Below are positions 1 to 9,821 of a DNA stretch of 64,000 bases, piece by piece (positions within the stretch are counted from its first letter, which is position 1; every line of letters begins with the position of its first letter). The notes beneath the pieces were generated by a model. It had not been told where the DNA came from. It did not search any database and worked only from the letters and a program-made list of their open reading frames with translations. Position numbers and translations under genes: made by a program. Source of the stretch: Bog-473 sp963745175 (GTDB lineage: Bacteria; Actinomycetota; Acidimicrobiia; Acidimicrobiales; RAAP-2); NCBI GenBank assembly GCA_963745175.1, contig CAVUWK010000001.1, positions 124,001 through 188,000 on the forward strand, in the 5' to 3' direction.

Positions 1-753
1 CGCGTTGAGGTCGAAGGTTGCTCGCTCGGGTGAGCCTGCGAGCTGCATCGACGGCACGCGCCGTGCCCTGACGATGTCGTCAACTTCGTCGTAGCGTTCG
101 TCAAGGACGCCGGCCGCGTCCATCCACCAGTGAATATCTCGACCCCGGTAGTCACGTGGTCCCCGGACGTGCTCGCCTACGGCGAGTGTGACCTGACGGT
201 CGGAGCGCTGGATCTCGCACGCGATCTGTACTCCGGTCGCTGATGCGCCCACGACAAGCACGCCACCTTCGGCCAGCTGATCCGGGTTCTTGTACTCGAA
301 CGGAGTCAATGCCGTCACCGACGATGGCAGTGCGTCCGACAAGGGAGGTCGGCGAGGCACGTTGAAGGCCCCAGTGGCCACGACCACTGTCTCGCACTTC
401 CATTCACCCTGGTTCGTGGTCACCCGGTATTCGCCATCGGCGCGACGCACGGACGAGACCGTGGTCTCGGTCTGCACCGGTGCGGCAATCAGCGTCGCAT
501 AGCCCGTGATGAAGTCGGCGACTTCGGCCATCGCCATGAAGCCATTGGGGTCGCTGCCATCGTATGAATATCCCGGAAGGCGGCATTGCCAGTTCGGCGT
601 GAGCAAACGCAGCGAATCCCACCGCTCGGTTCTCCACGAATTGGCGATTTCGTCCCGTTCGAGGACGACATGGTCGATGGAGCGATCTGAGAGGCACCTG
701 CTCATCGCCAGCCCGCTGTGACCGGCTCCGATCACGACGGTGGTGGTCCGCAT
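1..753 (-). CDS. FAD-dependent flavoprotein monooxygenase, C-terminus outside window
   Basis: The frame reads in from the ATG at 753 and stays open to the left edge, so only the first 251 residues are visible. The protein opens with a Rossmann dinucleotide-binding motif (VVIGAGHSG, about residues 6-14), as in single-chain flavin monooxygenases and YhdR/CzcO-like NAD(P)/FAD oxidoreductases. A second nucleotide-binding glycine motif (VLVVGASATG) lies near residue 155, at the NADPH-binding position. A tryptophan/leucine-rich segment (WRTERWDSLRLLTP) near residue 40 is also typical of this group. It probably oxygenates an organic substrate using NADPH and O2. The OsmC gene starts upstream on the same strand, with 34 bases between them, so they may share a transcript. 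Substrate unknown. Confidence 0.85.
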   Translation of the reverse strand, partial: MRTTTVVIGAGHSGLAMSRCLSDRSIDHVVLERDEIANSWRTERWDSLRLLTPNWQCRLPGYSYDGSDPNGFMAMAEVADFITGYATLIAAPVQTETTVSSVRRADGEYRVTTNQGEWKCETVVVATGAFNVPRRPPLSDALPSSVTALTPFEYKNPDQLAEGGVLVVGASATGVQIACEIQRSDRQVTLAVGEHVRGPRDYRGRDIHWWMDAAGVLDERYDEVDDIVRARRVPSMQLAGSPERATFDLNA

Positions 754-787
754 CGAGCTGCTCTACTCCTCCGAAAACAAAGTTCGG

Positions 788-1348
788 TCAGCGAACCTGG
801 ACGCTTACGTTTGTTGGGTTCGTGACGATGTCGTACACGGCCGAGCGCTTCTGCGATTGCGCGATAAGCGCCTTGATGTCGTCGGGCGATGCCTCTGCGT
901 CGATGTCGTACGTCACCTTGATATCGCTGAAGCCATTGCGGACATCGCTGTCCACTCCGAGGATGCCACGAACGTCCATCCCGCCTTCGATCGTCGCCGA
1001 GACACTGCGCAGCTGGATGTCACGATTCTGCGCGACCGCAGCAACGCCGGCGGTCAGGCAACTGGCGAGGCCGACGAGGACGTATTCGACCGGGGTCATG
1101 CCGTTGTCCTGAGAAGCGAAGATCTCCGGGTGGTCGGCGTCAAAGACGTATCGGGTGCGGTGGCTCTGCTCCTCGCCCAGACCGAAGAATCCCTCGACCG
1201 TTGAGCGGCTGTGGGTGCCGTTCTGCCATTCACAGGTTGCCCGCCATTGGAACTGTGCCGCTTCGGGTGCATCGGTGAGCGCTGCTCGGGCGCCCAAGAG
1301 GGCCTCGACGTTGACGCCGTTGTTCACTGGTGTATCCGTAGCTGTCAT
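788..1348 (-). CDS. OsmC/Ohr-family peroxiredoxin-like protein
   Basis: The 186-residue product matches the OsmC fold: a variable N-terminal half with FFGLGEE, then the conserved helix carrying VEYVLVGLASCLTAG (about residues 84-99). Its cysteine corresponds to the peroxidatic or resolving Cys of the family. OsmC/Ohr proteins detoxify organic hydroperoxides using a paired cysteine. I do not see an obvious second conserved cysteine in the usual N-terminal position, so the catalytic role is uncertain. At 186 residues it is longer than typical OsmC (about 140), because of an N-terminal extension of about 30 residues. It lies just upstream of the flavin monooxygenase on the same strand. Confidence 0.85.
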   Translation of the reverse strand: MTATDTPVNNGVNVEALLGARAALTDAPEAAQFQWRATCEWQNGTHSRSTVEGFFGLGEEQSHRTRYVFDADHPEIFASQDNGMTPVEYVLVGLASCLTAGVAAVAQNRDIQLRSVSATIEGGMDVRGILGVDSDVRNGFSDIKVTYDIDAEASPDDIKALIAQSQKRSAVYDIVTNPTNVSVQVR

Positions 1349-1441
1349 TTTGATTGCTCCTTTTCATTTGTTGAGGGAGTCCACACCGGGTTACAACACC
1401 TCGCGTTGTACGAGGCCATCAGTCGCATCGTGGGCGCGTCT

Positions 1442-2827
1442 CTACTCATACTCAGGCTCGGGCCCCAGGGGACGACCGAACTTGACGGCGGACAAAACCG
1501 GAGCTGGCGTCGAAGCGCCCAATTGAGCGTCTGGACCAGTCCCCAACGCGTCGTTGATGGTCGAGAAGGCGAGGCGGAACGCGACGAAGGCCGTGATGGC
1601 GAAGATCTGCGCCTCGTCGAAGCCGGCGTCCCGCAGACGCTGGACGTCCCCGACCTCGGTGCCATTCGGGTCGGTAGCGACGGCTCGAGCCCAATCGGCG
1701 AGCGCCCGTTCACTGGGGTCCAGATCGTCGTCAGCGCCCCGAATGACCGCCGCCGCAACCTCCGGCTCGGTCTCTGCCGCGAGCTTCTTGCCCCATGCCA
1801 GCGAGCAATAGGAGTCACCAAGAGTTGATGCGGCAGCCGTCACGAGGACAGCCCGCTGACGAAGCGTGAGGGCGCCGGCCTCAGTTGCTTGGCCCATGAG
1901 ATCGGACAGGGCTTCGAGAGTGGCCGGCATGTACGCCCACAGGCGTGACACGTTCGTCACGTAGCCGACGGATTCTCGGTCGCCATCGAACAGGTGCTGG
2001 ACTTCAGGCGTCTGCCTCGCCGCCGCCAGGAAGCCTGGGCTCGACTCGTCGGCCCGGACGCTCGAAGCGTGGTTCGCCGCGGGGAACTGCCTGGCCGCCT
2101 TCCTGGCGATGTAGCCCACAACTGCGACGGGCGCCCGGAGTGGGAGGCCGGCGCGGACCTTCTCGCCAGCCAGATCGACCGCCGCCTGCAGAAACGCCGC
2201 CTCACCGACCGCCTCCATCGCCTCAAATGCCGGCCCGGTCGATGCCAAGGCTCGTGCGTAGAGCTCGGGATCGGCGAACTCGAACACGAAGGGGATGTCG
2301 ATGCGCTCCACGTCGGTGAAGCCGGCGTCCTGAAGGACGGTCTCGCCGGCGCCGGGACGACCGAGGGCCACCATGGCCGCTTGGTTCTCCACCTTTGGGG
2401 CCGCGGCGAGAGAGAAGGGCGCCAGCGCCCAGGCGCCCGGAGAGGCCTTGATGTGACCCCATACCGTGAGCCCGACCCGGCCACCGGGGACCAGGACTCG
2501 GCGCACCTCTGCCATGGCTTCGAGGGTCGTCCCCCAGATACCCCGGAAACTGGTCACGACGTCGAAAGCTCCGTCGTCCCAAGGCAGGTCGTGCATGTCT
2601 CCCACCCGAAGGTCGGCGCCCGGATTGCGGTCCCGCGCCACCGCGACGAGGCGCTCCGACGCGTCAATACCGCTGCACAGAGCGCCGCGCAGGCAGGCCA
2701 GCTCAATGGCGAGACCTGCCCCGCAGGCGACGTCGAGCAACCTGTCGCCCACGTCCACGCCAAGTCGATGGTGCAGGGCCACGTACTCCCGACAGTTCGC
2801 CGGTTCGCTGAGGGTGGAGAAGTCCAC
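1442..2827 (-). CDS. Fused SAM-dependent methyltransferase and AhpD-like (carboxymuconolactone decarboxylase family) protein
   Basis: This is one uninterrupted 461-residue frame with two domains. Residues about 1-235 are a class I methyltransferase, with motif I LLDVACGAGLA near residue 32, an acidic GIDAS loop, and VLVPGGRVGLTVWG as the post-II motif. Residues about 265-455 resemble the AhpD/peroxidase-related family: EVQHLFD, SRLWAYMP, LTLRQRAVLVTAAAS and DSYCSLAWG. AhpD normally has a CxxC pair followed by His; here only one cysteine is present, so thiol peroxidase chemistry may be lost. The two halves are usually separate genes. Because this window has many indels, a lost stop between them cannot be excluded, although both halves are in good frame with no sequence break. 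Upstream lies the P450 gene on the same strand. Confidence 0.85.
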   Translation of the reverse strand: MDFSTLSEPANCREYVALHHRLGVDVGDRLLDVACGAGLAIELACLRGALCSGIDASERLVAVARDRNPGADLRVGDMHDLPWDDGAFDVVTSFRGIWGTTLEAMAEVRRVLVPGGRVGLTVWGHIKASPGAWALAPFSLAAAPKVENQAAMVALGRPGAGETVLQDAGFTDVERIDIPFVFEFADPELYARALASTGPAFEAMEAVGEAAFLQAAVDLAGEKVRAGLPLRAPVAVVGYIARKAARQFPAANHASSVRADESSPGFLAAARQTPEVQHLFDGDRESVGYVTNVSRLWAYMPATLEALSDLMGQATEAGALTLRQRAVLVTAAASTLGDSYCSLAWGKKLAAETEPEVAAAVIRGADDDLDPSERALADWARAVATDPNGTEVGDVQRLRDAGFDEAQIFAITAFVAFRLAFSTINDALGTGPDAQLGASTPAPVLSAVKFGRPLGPEPEYE

Positions 2828-2902
2828 GGCCCGGCGCCCCCATCCCTCGTCGACTCCCCGCCAACCCTCATCGAGCGCGGGTCGACACGGCTGGGTCCCC
2901 CG

Positions 2903-4156
2903 TCACGGCGCTGACCTCGAGAGGGCCGGGCCGGGGATCACCGGCAGCTCGGACAGGCCGCGCAGCACGAGGCCGTCGCCGTGACCCCAGTGCAGGTCTG
3001 TGATCGGCACCGCGAGCGAGAGCTCCGGGAACCTGCGCAGGAGCGACCCGAGGGCCAGTTGGCCCTCCATCCGGGCCAGCGGCGCACCGAGACAGTGATG
3101 GATGCCGTGCCCGAAAGCGAGATGACGGGCCCCATCCCTTTCGACGTCGAGCGTCTCGGGGCTGGAGTATCGGTCTGCGTCCCGATTGGCTGCCGCCAGG
3201 CAAATGATCACCTGTTCACCGGCGGGGATCGTCACGCCTCCGAGCGTCAGCGGTGCAGCGGTATACCGAAACGTCGAATGGGGGACCGGTGCGTCATAGC
3301 GAAGGAACTCCTCCACGGCCTTGGGAATCTTCGCGGGATCGGCGCGAAGTTGGGCCAGCTGCGCCGGGTTGCGAAACAGGGCGACGAGGCTGTTGCCGAT
3401 GAGACTGGCGGTCGTGTCGTGTCCGGCGACGATCAGCTGAAAGATCGTGGAGAGCAGCTCTTGGGTGTCCAGACGCTCATCTCCGTCGCGTGCCTGATCA
3501 GATCGGAGACGAGATCGTCACCGGGATCGATCCGCTTGGCTTCGACAAGTGCTCGCAACATGGCCACGACCGAGTCGGAGGCCTCCTTGGCCGCCGCATA
3601 CTCGTCCGGATTCGACGTGGGGACGAGCATCTTGGCGAAGCCTTCACCGAGCGACGCACGGTCGGGCTCGGGTACGCCGAGAAGCTCGCAGATGACCGTG
3701 AATGGCAGTGGGAAGGCGAAGGCAGCGACCAGATCGATCCGGCTGTCGGGTCCTTGACGAGCAATGTCGTCGAGGAGGTCGTCAGTGATGGTCTGCACGC
3801 GAGCGCGCAATGCCTCGACGCGCCGCGTTGAAAAGGCGGCTGACAAGAGTCGCCGCAGGCGGGTGTGGTCGGGGGGGTCGACCGTGAGGACGTGCCGAGC
3901 GAAGGCCGGGCCCGGGTAGGCCTTCGGCCACGACGCCCGAGTCCCGTCGCCAACGCCGCGTGCATGTCCTTGGAGAGCCGCGGCTCGTTGAGGGCGGCAC
4001 GGGCCTCTTCGTATCCGACGACGAGCCAGGCGCCATGCCCGTCGGCCAACGTCACTGCATGCACCGGACCGAGCTGGCGGACCTCGTGCGAACACCGGGA
4101 ACGGGTCGTCGAGATCGTACGATCCCCAAGCCGCCAGCTGCCTCCGTGATCGTCAT
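2903..4156 (-). pseudogene. Cytochrome P450, reading frame broken by several single-base indels
   Basis: Pieces in all three frames join into a full-length bacterial P450 of about 415 residues. The chosen ATG at 4156 has a GGAGG site just upstream. In order: N-terminal DDPFPVFA; VRQLGPVHAVTL; TVDPPDHTRLRRL (C-helix region); the I-helix AGHDTT motif in a segment with no start codon of its own; EEFLRYDAPV (K-helix ExxR equivalent region); and the haem-ligand loop FGHGIHHCLG with its cysteine. Frame changes are needed near 4120, 4090, 3945, 3920 and 3488. At least three fall in runs of G or C, and each is repaired by one base. Every diagnostic motif survives, so this is either a very recent pseudogene or, more likely, a functional gene damaged by sequence errors. 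It probably hydroxylates a small hydrophobic substrate. Confidence 0.85.
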
Positions 4157-4415
4157 CTGTCACCTCCGCGTCAGCGAACAGTGAGGACCCAACCACGCTC
4201 TCGGGTCAGGGCGTAGCCGAGATCGTCGCTGCAACCCCCTTTGTACCTCCCCATTCGGTTCCTGTCGATAGCTCAGATCGATCGATCGCTGGGCGTGAGC
4301 TGGGACTCGCTCGATCTACAATGAATAATCATATAAATCCGAGCGGAGTAATGCTATTTCGGCATGAAGGACCCGCTGCAGCGATGTGAAAATCAGATCT
4401 CGTCCTGCGGTTTCG

Positions 4416-5069
4416 TCAGGTGACGATGAGATAGATGCTCTTGCCGACCAGCCAGAACCCGAGCACCAGCGAAACGATGATGATGACCTGATCGGTGTGT
4501 GTATCGATCCACGTCCGGATGCTCCCGAGGAATTCTTGCGCCCGCTCCGGCCGGAAGCCGGCATAGAGCTCGAGCGCGATGTAGACCGCCGTGGCGACGA
4601 AGCAGAACAGGAAGAGGGCGATGTAGCTCTCCCACGATGTCAGCTTGGCCTCGGTGATCACGGCGACGCCCGCCGCAACGAGTCCCCACGGCTGGGTGAG
4701 TGGTGCCAGCCCTATGGCATACAAAGGGGACATGTTGTCGAGTCCGGTTTGCCATTTCGGTGGTTTCTTCGGTGGCCTGGGCTTTCCCATTCTGCGCCGC
4801 TGTCGCGCCGCGATCAGCACCAGGGCCACGCCAATCGCGATCTTCACTGCCAGAGCCGCCAGTGAGGGTTCCGTGTTCGGTTGCGGGGGCTTGTTCCCCG
4901 TCACCAGGACGGTGAGCGCGACCACGACGGCCAAGGAGAGCAGCCATCCAAAGATGAACGCGGCACCCTTGCGCGTACCGCCCTTCGACAGAAGGATCAG
5001 AATGAACGCGGTGAGAGGGATCGGCTCGAGTGTGATGACGAGGCCGATGAGGACGAGATCGAAAATCAC
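4416..5069 (-). CDS. GAP/Sap-family six-TM membrane protein
   Basis: The 217-residue product is an integral membrane protein with about six hydrophobic segments: residues 2-25, 35-60, 68-88, 128-150, 155-175 and 190-215. The central loop is basic (RRRMGKPRPPKKPPK). The first helix with EPIPLTAFILIL matches the GAP (Sap, sulfolipid-1-addressing protein) family of actinobacteria, which is thought to help export glycopeptidolipids or other cell-envelope lipids. No catalytic motif is visible. A 259-base gap (4157-4415) separates it from the P450 gene; that gap is locally AT-rich and I see no gene in it. Confidence 0.75.
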   Translation of the reverse strand: MIFDLVLIGLVITLEPIPLTAFILILLSKGGTRKGAAFIFGWLLSLAVVVALTVLVTGNKPPQPNTEPSLAALAVKIAIGVALVLIAARQRRRMGKPRPPKKPPKWQTGLDNMSPLYAIGLAPLTQPWGLVAAGVAVITEAKLTSWESYIALFLFCFVATAVYIALELYAGFRPERAQEFLGSIRTWIDTHTDQVIIIVSLVLGFWLVGKSIYLIVT

Positions 5070-5224
5070 ATCGACACCGGGACCTCTCTACGTGCGCGAG
5101 CTGGTGCCGCCTTCAGTGACGATCCGATCTCGCAGGGCACCAGCGAGCTGTCGCGGGACCTCCCTTCAGAGTCCATGTCGTCCTTTCGATGAGATCCTGG
5201 TGACTGTGAGGACTGATGTCGTCC

Positions 5225-5620
5225 TCAGGCCAGGATCTTGGCTTTCTGTGATTCGAACTCTGCATCAGTGATGACGCCCTGCTGCTTGAGATCGGCCAGC
5301 TTGGCCAGTTGTTCCGTCGAGTCGGCGCCTGTCCCAGCAGCCTCCTTGACGGCCGCGTCGAAGGCCTCTTGCTGCTGTGCCGCCTGCTTCGCCGCACGCT
5401 CCTGCATCTTCCCGCCTCGGGCGATCAGATACACGAAGATGCCGAGGAACGGCAGGATGATCACGAAGATGACCCAGAGGGCTTTCGCCCCGCCGCCCAG
5501 ATCGCGGCTACGGAAGATGTCCGAGAACACGATGATGAGGAGCCAGAACCAGATGATGAGGAGGAAGAATCCCAGCATCGTCCCGAAGAGGTCCGCCAGT
5601 GGGTAGGTGTAGGCGATCAA
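5225..5620 (-). CDS. PLDc_N/SHOCT-domain small membrane protein
   Basis: The 131-residue product has two N-terminal membrane segments (about residues 8-32 and 45-68) of the PLDc_N type. These are followed by an Ala/Gln-rich linker (residues 72-95) and a C-terminal SHOCT motif, LADLKQQGVITDAEFESQKAKIL, of which the last half is the diagnostic part. SHOCT modules are short oligomerisation or membrane-association motifs. Such proteins are common in actinobacteria but have no established biochemical role. A second SHOCT protein with almost the same C-terminus is encoded at 18724-18981. Confidence 0.85.
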   Translation of the reverse strand: MIAYTYPLADLFGTMLGFFLLIIWFWLLIIVFSDIFRSRDLGGGAKALWVIFVIILPFLGIFVYLIARGGKMQERAAKQAAQQQEAFDAAVKEAAGTGADSTEQLAKLADLKQQGVITDAEFESQKAKILA

Positions 5621-5804
5621 CGGAGGGTCCTCCCGTATTGGTCAAGTCACGAACACCGCCGCCCGGCACACCCCCCGCCTGACTTCTCGCGGAAACTCGT
5701 GGGCAAATCGGCGCAATGCCTGCAGAAACATCATCGAACCACGGCAGTGACGGAATGGCATCACCCTCGACGGGTGACTTTGAGGACAGCGACACCCGAG
5801 GCGA

Positions 5805-8409
5805 TCAGAGGATTCCGACCTCCCGGGCGCGCGAGATAGCCCGGTTACGGTTGGCAACACCGAGCTTCCGATAGATGTGAGCCATGTGCGTCTTGATCGT
5901 GTTCACCGAAACGTAGAACTGGTCCGCAAGCTCGGTGTTCGTGAGGCGACTCGGCAGGTATGACAGGATCTCGAGCTCTCGGTCCGTCAGCGCCTCAACG
6001 AGGCCGCCCGTCCGCGAGGGCGCAGCGAACGCCTGGGCCCGTCGCAGAACCCGCTCTCGAAAGGCGGAATGGGACTCAGGAAGTTCAGAGACCATTCGCA
6101 CGATCGTCGCGCCGAGTCGTACGAACGACTCAACCAAGGAGTGGCCTTCGGCGACCGCCATCGCTTCAGTGAGCTGCTGCCGGGCCCGACCAAGAGACCC
6201 CTGACTTTCAGCGAGCCATGCGGTCAGGAGAAGACCATCGACCGTCGCCAGAGGGTGGGTCGAATCAGAGAAAGCTGGGAACGCATCGATCAACTTGCGT
6301 GCCAGGTCGTAGTCGCCGAGCGTCAGTGCTGTCGCGGCGCGCTCGAAAGCCAGTACCAAAGAATGCGAGGACCCACTTCGAAGCGAGCGCTTGCTTTGCT
6401 CTGGTGATCCACCAAGGCGGAGGAGACGGCTCTTGAGGGCAAGGAGACGGTCGGCGACGACGGGAGGCGCTGGTGCCCCCAGGTCGCTTCTCGCCAAGAG
6501 AACGGTCGTCATCGCCTCTTCGGCTCTCCCGTCCGCTTCCAGCAGGAGCGCTGTCTCGAAGTGGCCGAACCAGGAAAGTTGGTTTCGCTTGTTTGCCTCC
6601 GCCCGCACGATACCTTCATGGAGCGACACCGACGCTCGGCCAGGCTCGCCCCGCTCCAAGGCCACGAGGGAGGAAGTCAGGTAGGCCTCAGCCACGGACG
6701 GATGCGCCAACAGACCGACCTCCTTGGCAATTGCCAAAGCCTCATCAGACAGGGAGACGGCTCGTTCCGTGTTGCCCCGCCAGGCTTCGAGCAGACCGAG
6801 GGAGCCGAGGCTGCTGACCTTCCAGATCGGATAGGTCGCTCCTTGGGTCCCCAATCCTTGGTCGAGCCAGTCCCGAGCCAGCTCGAGATCACCTGCCTGA
6901 AAATGTGCCCGGCCACGTGACAGGACGGCCATCGTCTCCAGTGACTCTCGATGAGTCAGGTTCAAGATAACGGGGACGTGGGCGTCTCCGAGAACGGCCA
7001 GCTCGTCGAGGGCACGGACAGCCATGTCGAGGGAGACCTCTGGACGCGGACGCCATTGGACCATCGTGGCAAGGAATACCTGAGCGCAAACCTGTTCACC
7101 CACCGACGAACGCGGATGAGTCGCAACTCGTCCAAGGATGTCCTCAGACCCTGCGGCCTGACCTTCAACCCCCATCAGCATCCCGAGAAGGAGGCTGACG
7201 TCTGTCCTCTCCGCCCGAGCGGATTCCGGAACTTGGGAGATCCAGCGAATGACAGTGGCCATTTCCCCTTTTTCGAAGACCTCGGATCCCCGGGCCATGA
7301 TCACGTCGAGGGCGTCGCTCCAACTTCGCGGCGCGAAGGAGGTATTCGAGACCGGAGCTCAGATCCCCCCGTTCGAGGTGCCAGGTCGCGGCCTGCCTGA
7401 GCAAATTCGCCTCAAGGCCAGGTTTCTCTGCTCGCAGCTTGAAGCGAAGCATGTCCCGAAACAAATGATGGAAGCGAAACCACACCCGACGCGTGTCCAG
7501 GGGGACCAGGAACATCGATTCCCGTTCGAGCTGCTCCAGAACCAGTTGCGGACTCGGCTCACCGGTGAGGAGGGCAACCAAGTCCGCACACATCGTGTCC
7601 AGTATTGAGACACGAAGCAGGAGCTCACGGCGATCACCCGGCTGGGCCAGAAGCACCTCTTCGCTGAGGTAATCGGCGATGAGACGGTCGTCTCCGCTGA
7701 ATTGGGTGATGAACTCGTCTGGATCGTCGAAGAGCCTGAGCGTCATTCCTGCCAGCTGCAGTCCCGCAGCCCATCCTTCGGTTCTGGCGACCAGCGTGGC
7801 AACCCGGTCGACTCCAAGTGATCGACCGGTGATGTGCTCGAGGAGCAGGGCAGAGTCCGTGTCGTCGAGGGCGAGGTCCGACTGCCGGATCTCTGTCATC
7901 TGGTCCCGCACGCGATGACGACTCCAGGCAATGGGGAGATCCGTCCTGGTTGAAAGCACCAAATGGATATTCGGTGGAAGCAGATTGGCCAGACGGCCCA
8001 GATCAGAAATGAGGGCAGAGTTCGAAAGATGATGAAGGTCGTCGAGGACGATGACCACTTCGGGGAGATCGCTCAACTGTGCCTCAAGAGCTTCGAGCAG
8101 GGGCGTTCCGAGCCCACCTCCATGCAGCGACGTCAGCCCCGCGAGGTCGGCGAAATCGGAGTCGATGGCGCCAAGCCCGAAGAGGAGTCTCTGGGCGAAC
8201 CGCACTGGATCGTTGTCGTCGACGCCAACTTCCAGCCAGACAAACGCCAGCTCCGGGTGGGTGGCCGCCCATTGAGCGAGGAGCACCGACTTTCCCGCTC
8301 CGGCCGGCGCGACGATCAGTGTGAGTGGGCGGACAAGCGCTTCGTCCAGCCGCCGGCGCAGGGCGGCACGGTCGACCGCACGAGCCGGCGCGGCTGGTAG
8401 TGGAGTCAT
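5805..8409 (-). CDS. MalT-like LuxR-family ATP-binding transcriptional regulator (one frameshift)
   Basis: Two overlapping frames form one protein of about 868 residues, the usual size for MalT/LAL regulators. The N-terminal STAND-type ATPase has Walker A APAGAGKS (about residue 36) and Walker B VVIVLDDLHH (about residue 117). A TPR-like helical region follows, and the C-terminus is a LuxR helix-turn-helix (LTDRELEILSYL ... NTELADQFYVSVNTIKTH). The frame breaks near 7335, where removing one T restores AKWSDALDVIMARGS. Regulators of this type bind an inducer and ATP, oligomerise and activate nearby operons; the target here is unknown. The start ATG at 8409 leads directly into the ATPase domain. 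Confidence 0.87.
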
Positions 8410-8682
8410 CAGTGAGCCCGTTCTCCCGCCCTCGACGTCTCACAACTGTGCCACCTGGGCTGCGGCGGAATCCAACCTCAATTGCGGCTGTCGAAACCCC
8501 CAGAATTCGCTGCGAGGGGCCTTCTGAGGGTGGGCACCGTCACGACTGGATTTCCGTACCTGACGCGGACGGCTCTCGCGCTGCCGGCAGCGTCATATTG
8601 AGCGGTTGGGATCCCTCCGTCGTCGCCCGTTCGGGGTGATCGTTGGTGCTGAGCACCTCGAAAGGCACCTGTCGTCGATCGC

Positions 8683-8910
8683 CTACGGCGAACTGCTTGG
8701 TGCGTCACCGACACCGTTCACCGACACCAGGTCAATGTTGAGGTTTTGCAGCACACGAAAGAATCGGTAGAGCGCATCCTGATCAGCACCATGACCGATG
8801 AGGCAAGTAAGTCCTCCATCGACGTGGGCGGCTTCGAAATCACCAAATGCGACGACCAGAGCAGGACTCAATCTTCCGCGCACGATCACTTCGAATGTAC
8901 GGATCGGCAC
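8683..8910 (-). CDS. Small conserved protein, paralogue of the 9552-9821 product
   Basis: The product is 75 residues and of unknown function. It is clearly related to the 89-residue product encoded on the opposite strand at 9552: both share FE-x-x-V-x-GRLSP near the N-terminus, a GLT-x-L-x-G centre, DQ-x-x-L, and end in LNI-x-LVSVN. By eye about 30 of 65 aligned positions are identical. Such short proteins are widespread in actinobacteria, but I cannot name the family. The alternating beta-alpha pattern would suit an ACT-like or ferredoxin-like fold (inference). Confidence 0.7.
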   Translation of the reverse strand: MPIRTFEVIVRGRLSPALVVAFGDFEAAHVDGGLTCLIGHGADQDALYRFFRVLQNLNIDLVSVNGVGDAPSSSP

Positions 8911-9551
8911 AGCGGTTCCCTCATTGTCTCAAAGTCTCCCAGGAACCATTTGTTCACGGTGTCCTGCGTATTCAGGGCCTCATCTCGAGGCGACCGAATC
9001 CCGCCGGGCCATGACCAGGCGATCTGGCACAGCCTTCCCTACCGAGCACCCGGCTGGACGGTCCGGATTGCGGTGGGTCGATGGTCGGCGACGGGTACCG
9101 AATCGCTTTCTCTCAGCGGAAGACAAGAGAGAGAACGGTTCGTTGCGTCGCGTCGCGATGCAAATATTGACGCGAGCTTCTCGTCGGCGGTGAGTCCGAG
9201 AGCCCTGCCGCTGGAGAAGACCGGGCCGATGCCGAGAGAGTCACCGTGGCGTGTCAACTGGCTTCGCTCGGCTCTGATCGCCCTTCCCTCGAATTGTGCG
9301 ACCCGCTGTCCAGAGATCGCTTTTTTCGGTGGGTGGATCCGATCCACGATCACCCTCCAGGGATGACGACATCCATAGCCGCCCGCTCCAGGATGGATGC
9401 GATGGATCTGCGACAGATCATCGGATCCGCCCGCTCCGTGGACACCGTCGGAGGGTGCGTGACCCGCGCTGGAAAGGTGAGGTTTGGCCGGATGACGATC
9501 CAGAAGCGTTGACGTCGTCTGACCGCAGAGTCACTACGGGAGAAGGTCCTC
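8911..9551. other. 641-bp intergenic region with no supported gene
   Basis: This region lies between the divergently oriented paralogous small genes. Open frames exist on both strands (for example 9039-9353 on the minus strand), but they show no recognisable domain, no good ribosome-binding site and irregular codon use. It presumably holds the divergent promoters. Part of it could be decayed coding sequence, given the remnant sulfatase immediately downstream. Confidence 0.4.
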
Positions 9552-9821
9552 TTGAACGCCGGAAGCTTCGAAATCGTGGTGAAGGGACGGTTGAGTCCGA
9601 CGTTGATCGCGGCGATGGACGGATTCGAGGTGAGCCGATGCGACCTCGGCTTGACCCACCTGGTCGGATGGGTGCCTGATCAGGCCCGCTTGCACGCCAC
9701 GCTGGAGATGCTCCGAGATCTCAACATCGAGCTGGTCTCCGTGAATCCCGCGGAGTCCCCAGAACTTCACGGCAGTCGAGCCACCAAGAGCAACACCCCC
9801 AAAGGAGAGACCGGTGCCTGA
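9552..9821 (+). CDS. Small conserved protein, translationally coupled to sulfatase remnant
   Basis: The 89-residue product is related to the one encoded at 8683-8910 (shared GRLSP, GLT, DQ and LVSVN positions). It starts with TTG at 9552, preceded by a good AGAAGG site five bases upstream. Its stop overlaps the GTG start of the sulfatase remnant by eight bases, so the two are probably co-translated. The N-terminal 70 residues carry the conserved family core. The tail of about 20 residues is Ser/Thr/Lys-rich and is absent from the minus-strand paralogue. Function unknown; the coupling suggests it once worked with the full sulfatase. Confidence 0.75.
   Translation: MNAGSFEIVVKGRLSPTLIAAMDGFEVSRCDLGLTHLVGWVPDQARLHATLEMLRDLNIELVSVNPAESPELHGSRATKSNTPKGETGA

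Noticed and set aside
9039..9353. 104-codon minus-strand frame in the gap between the paralogous small genes
   Set aside because: No start signal, no motif and no similarity I can see to anything nearby.
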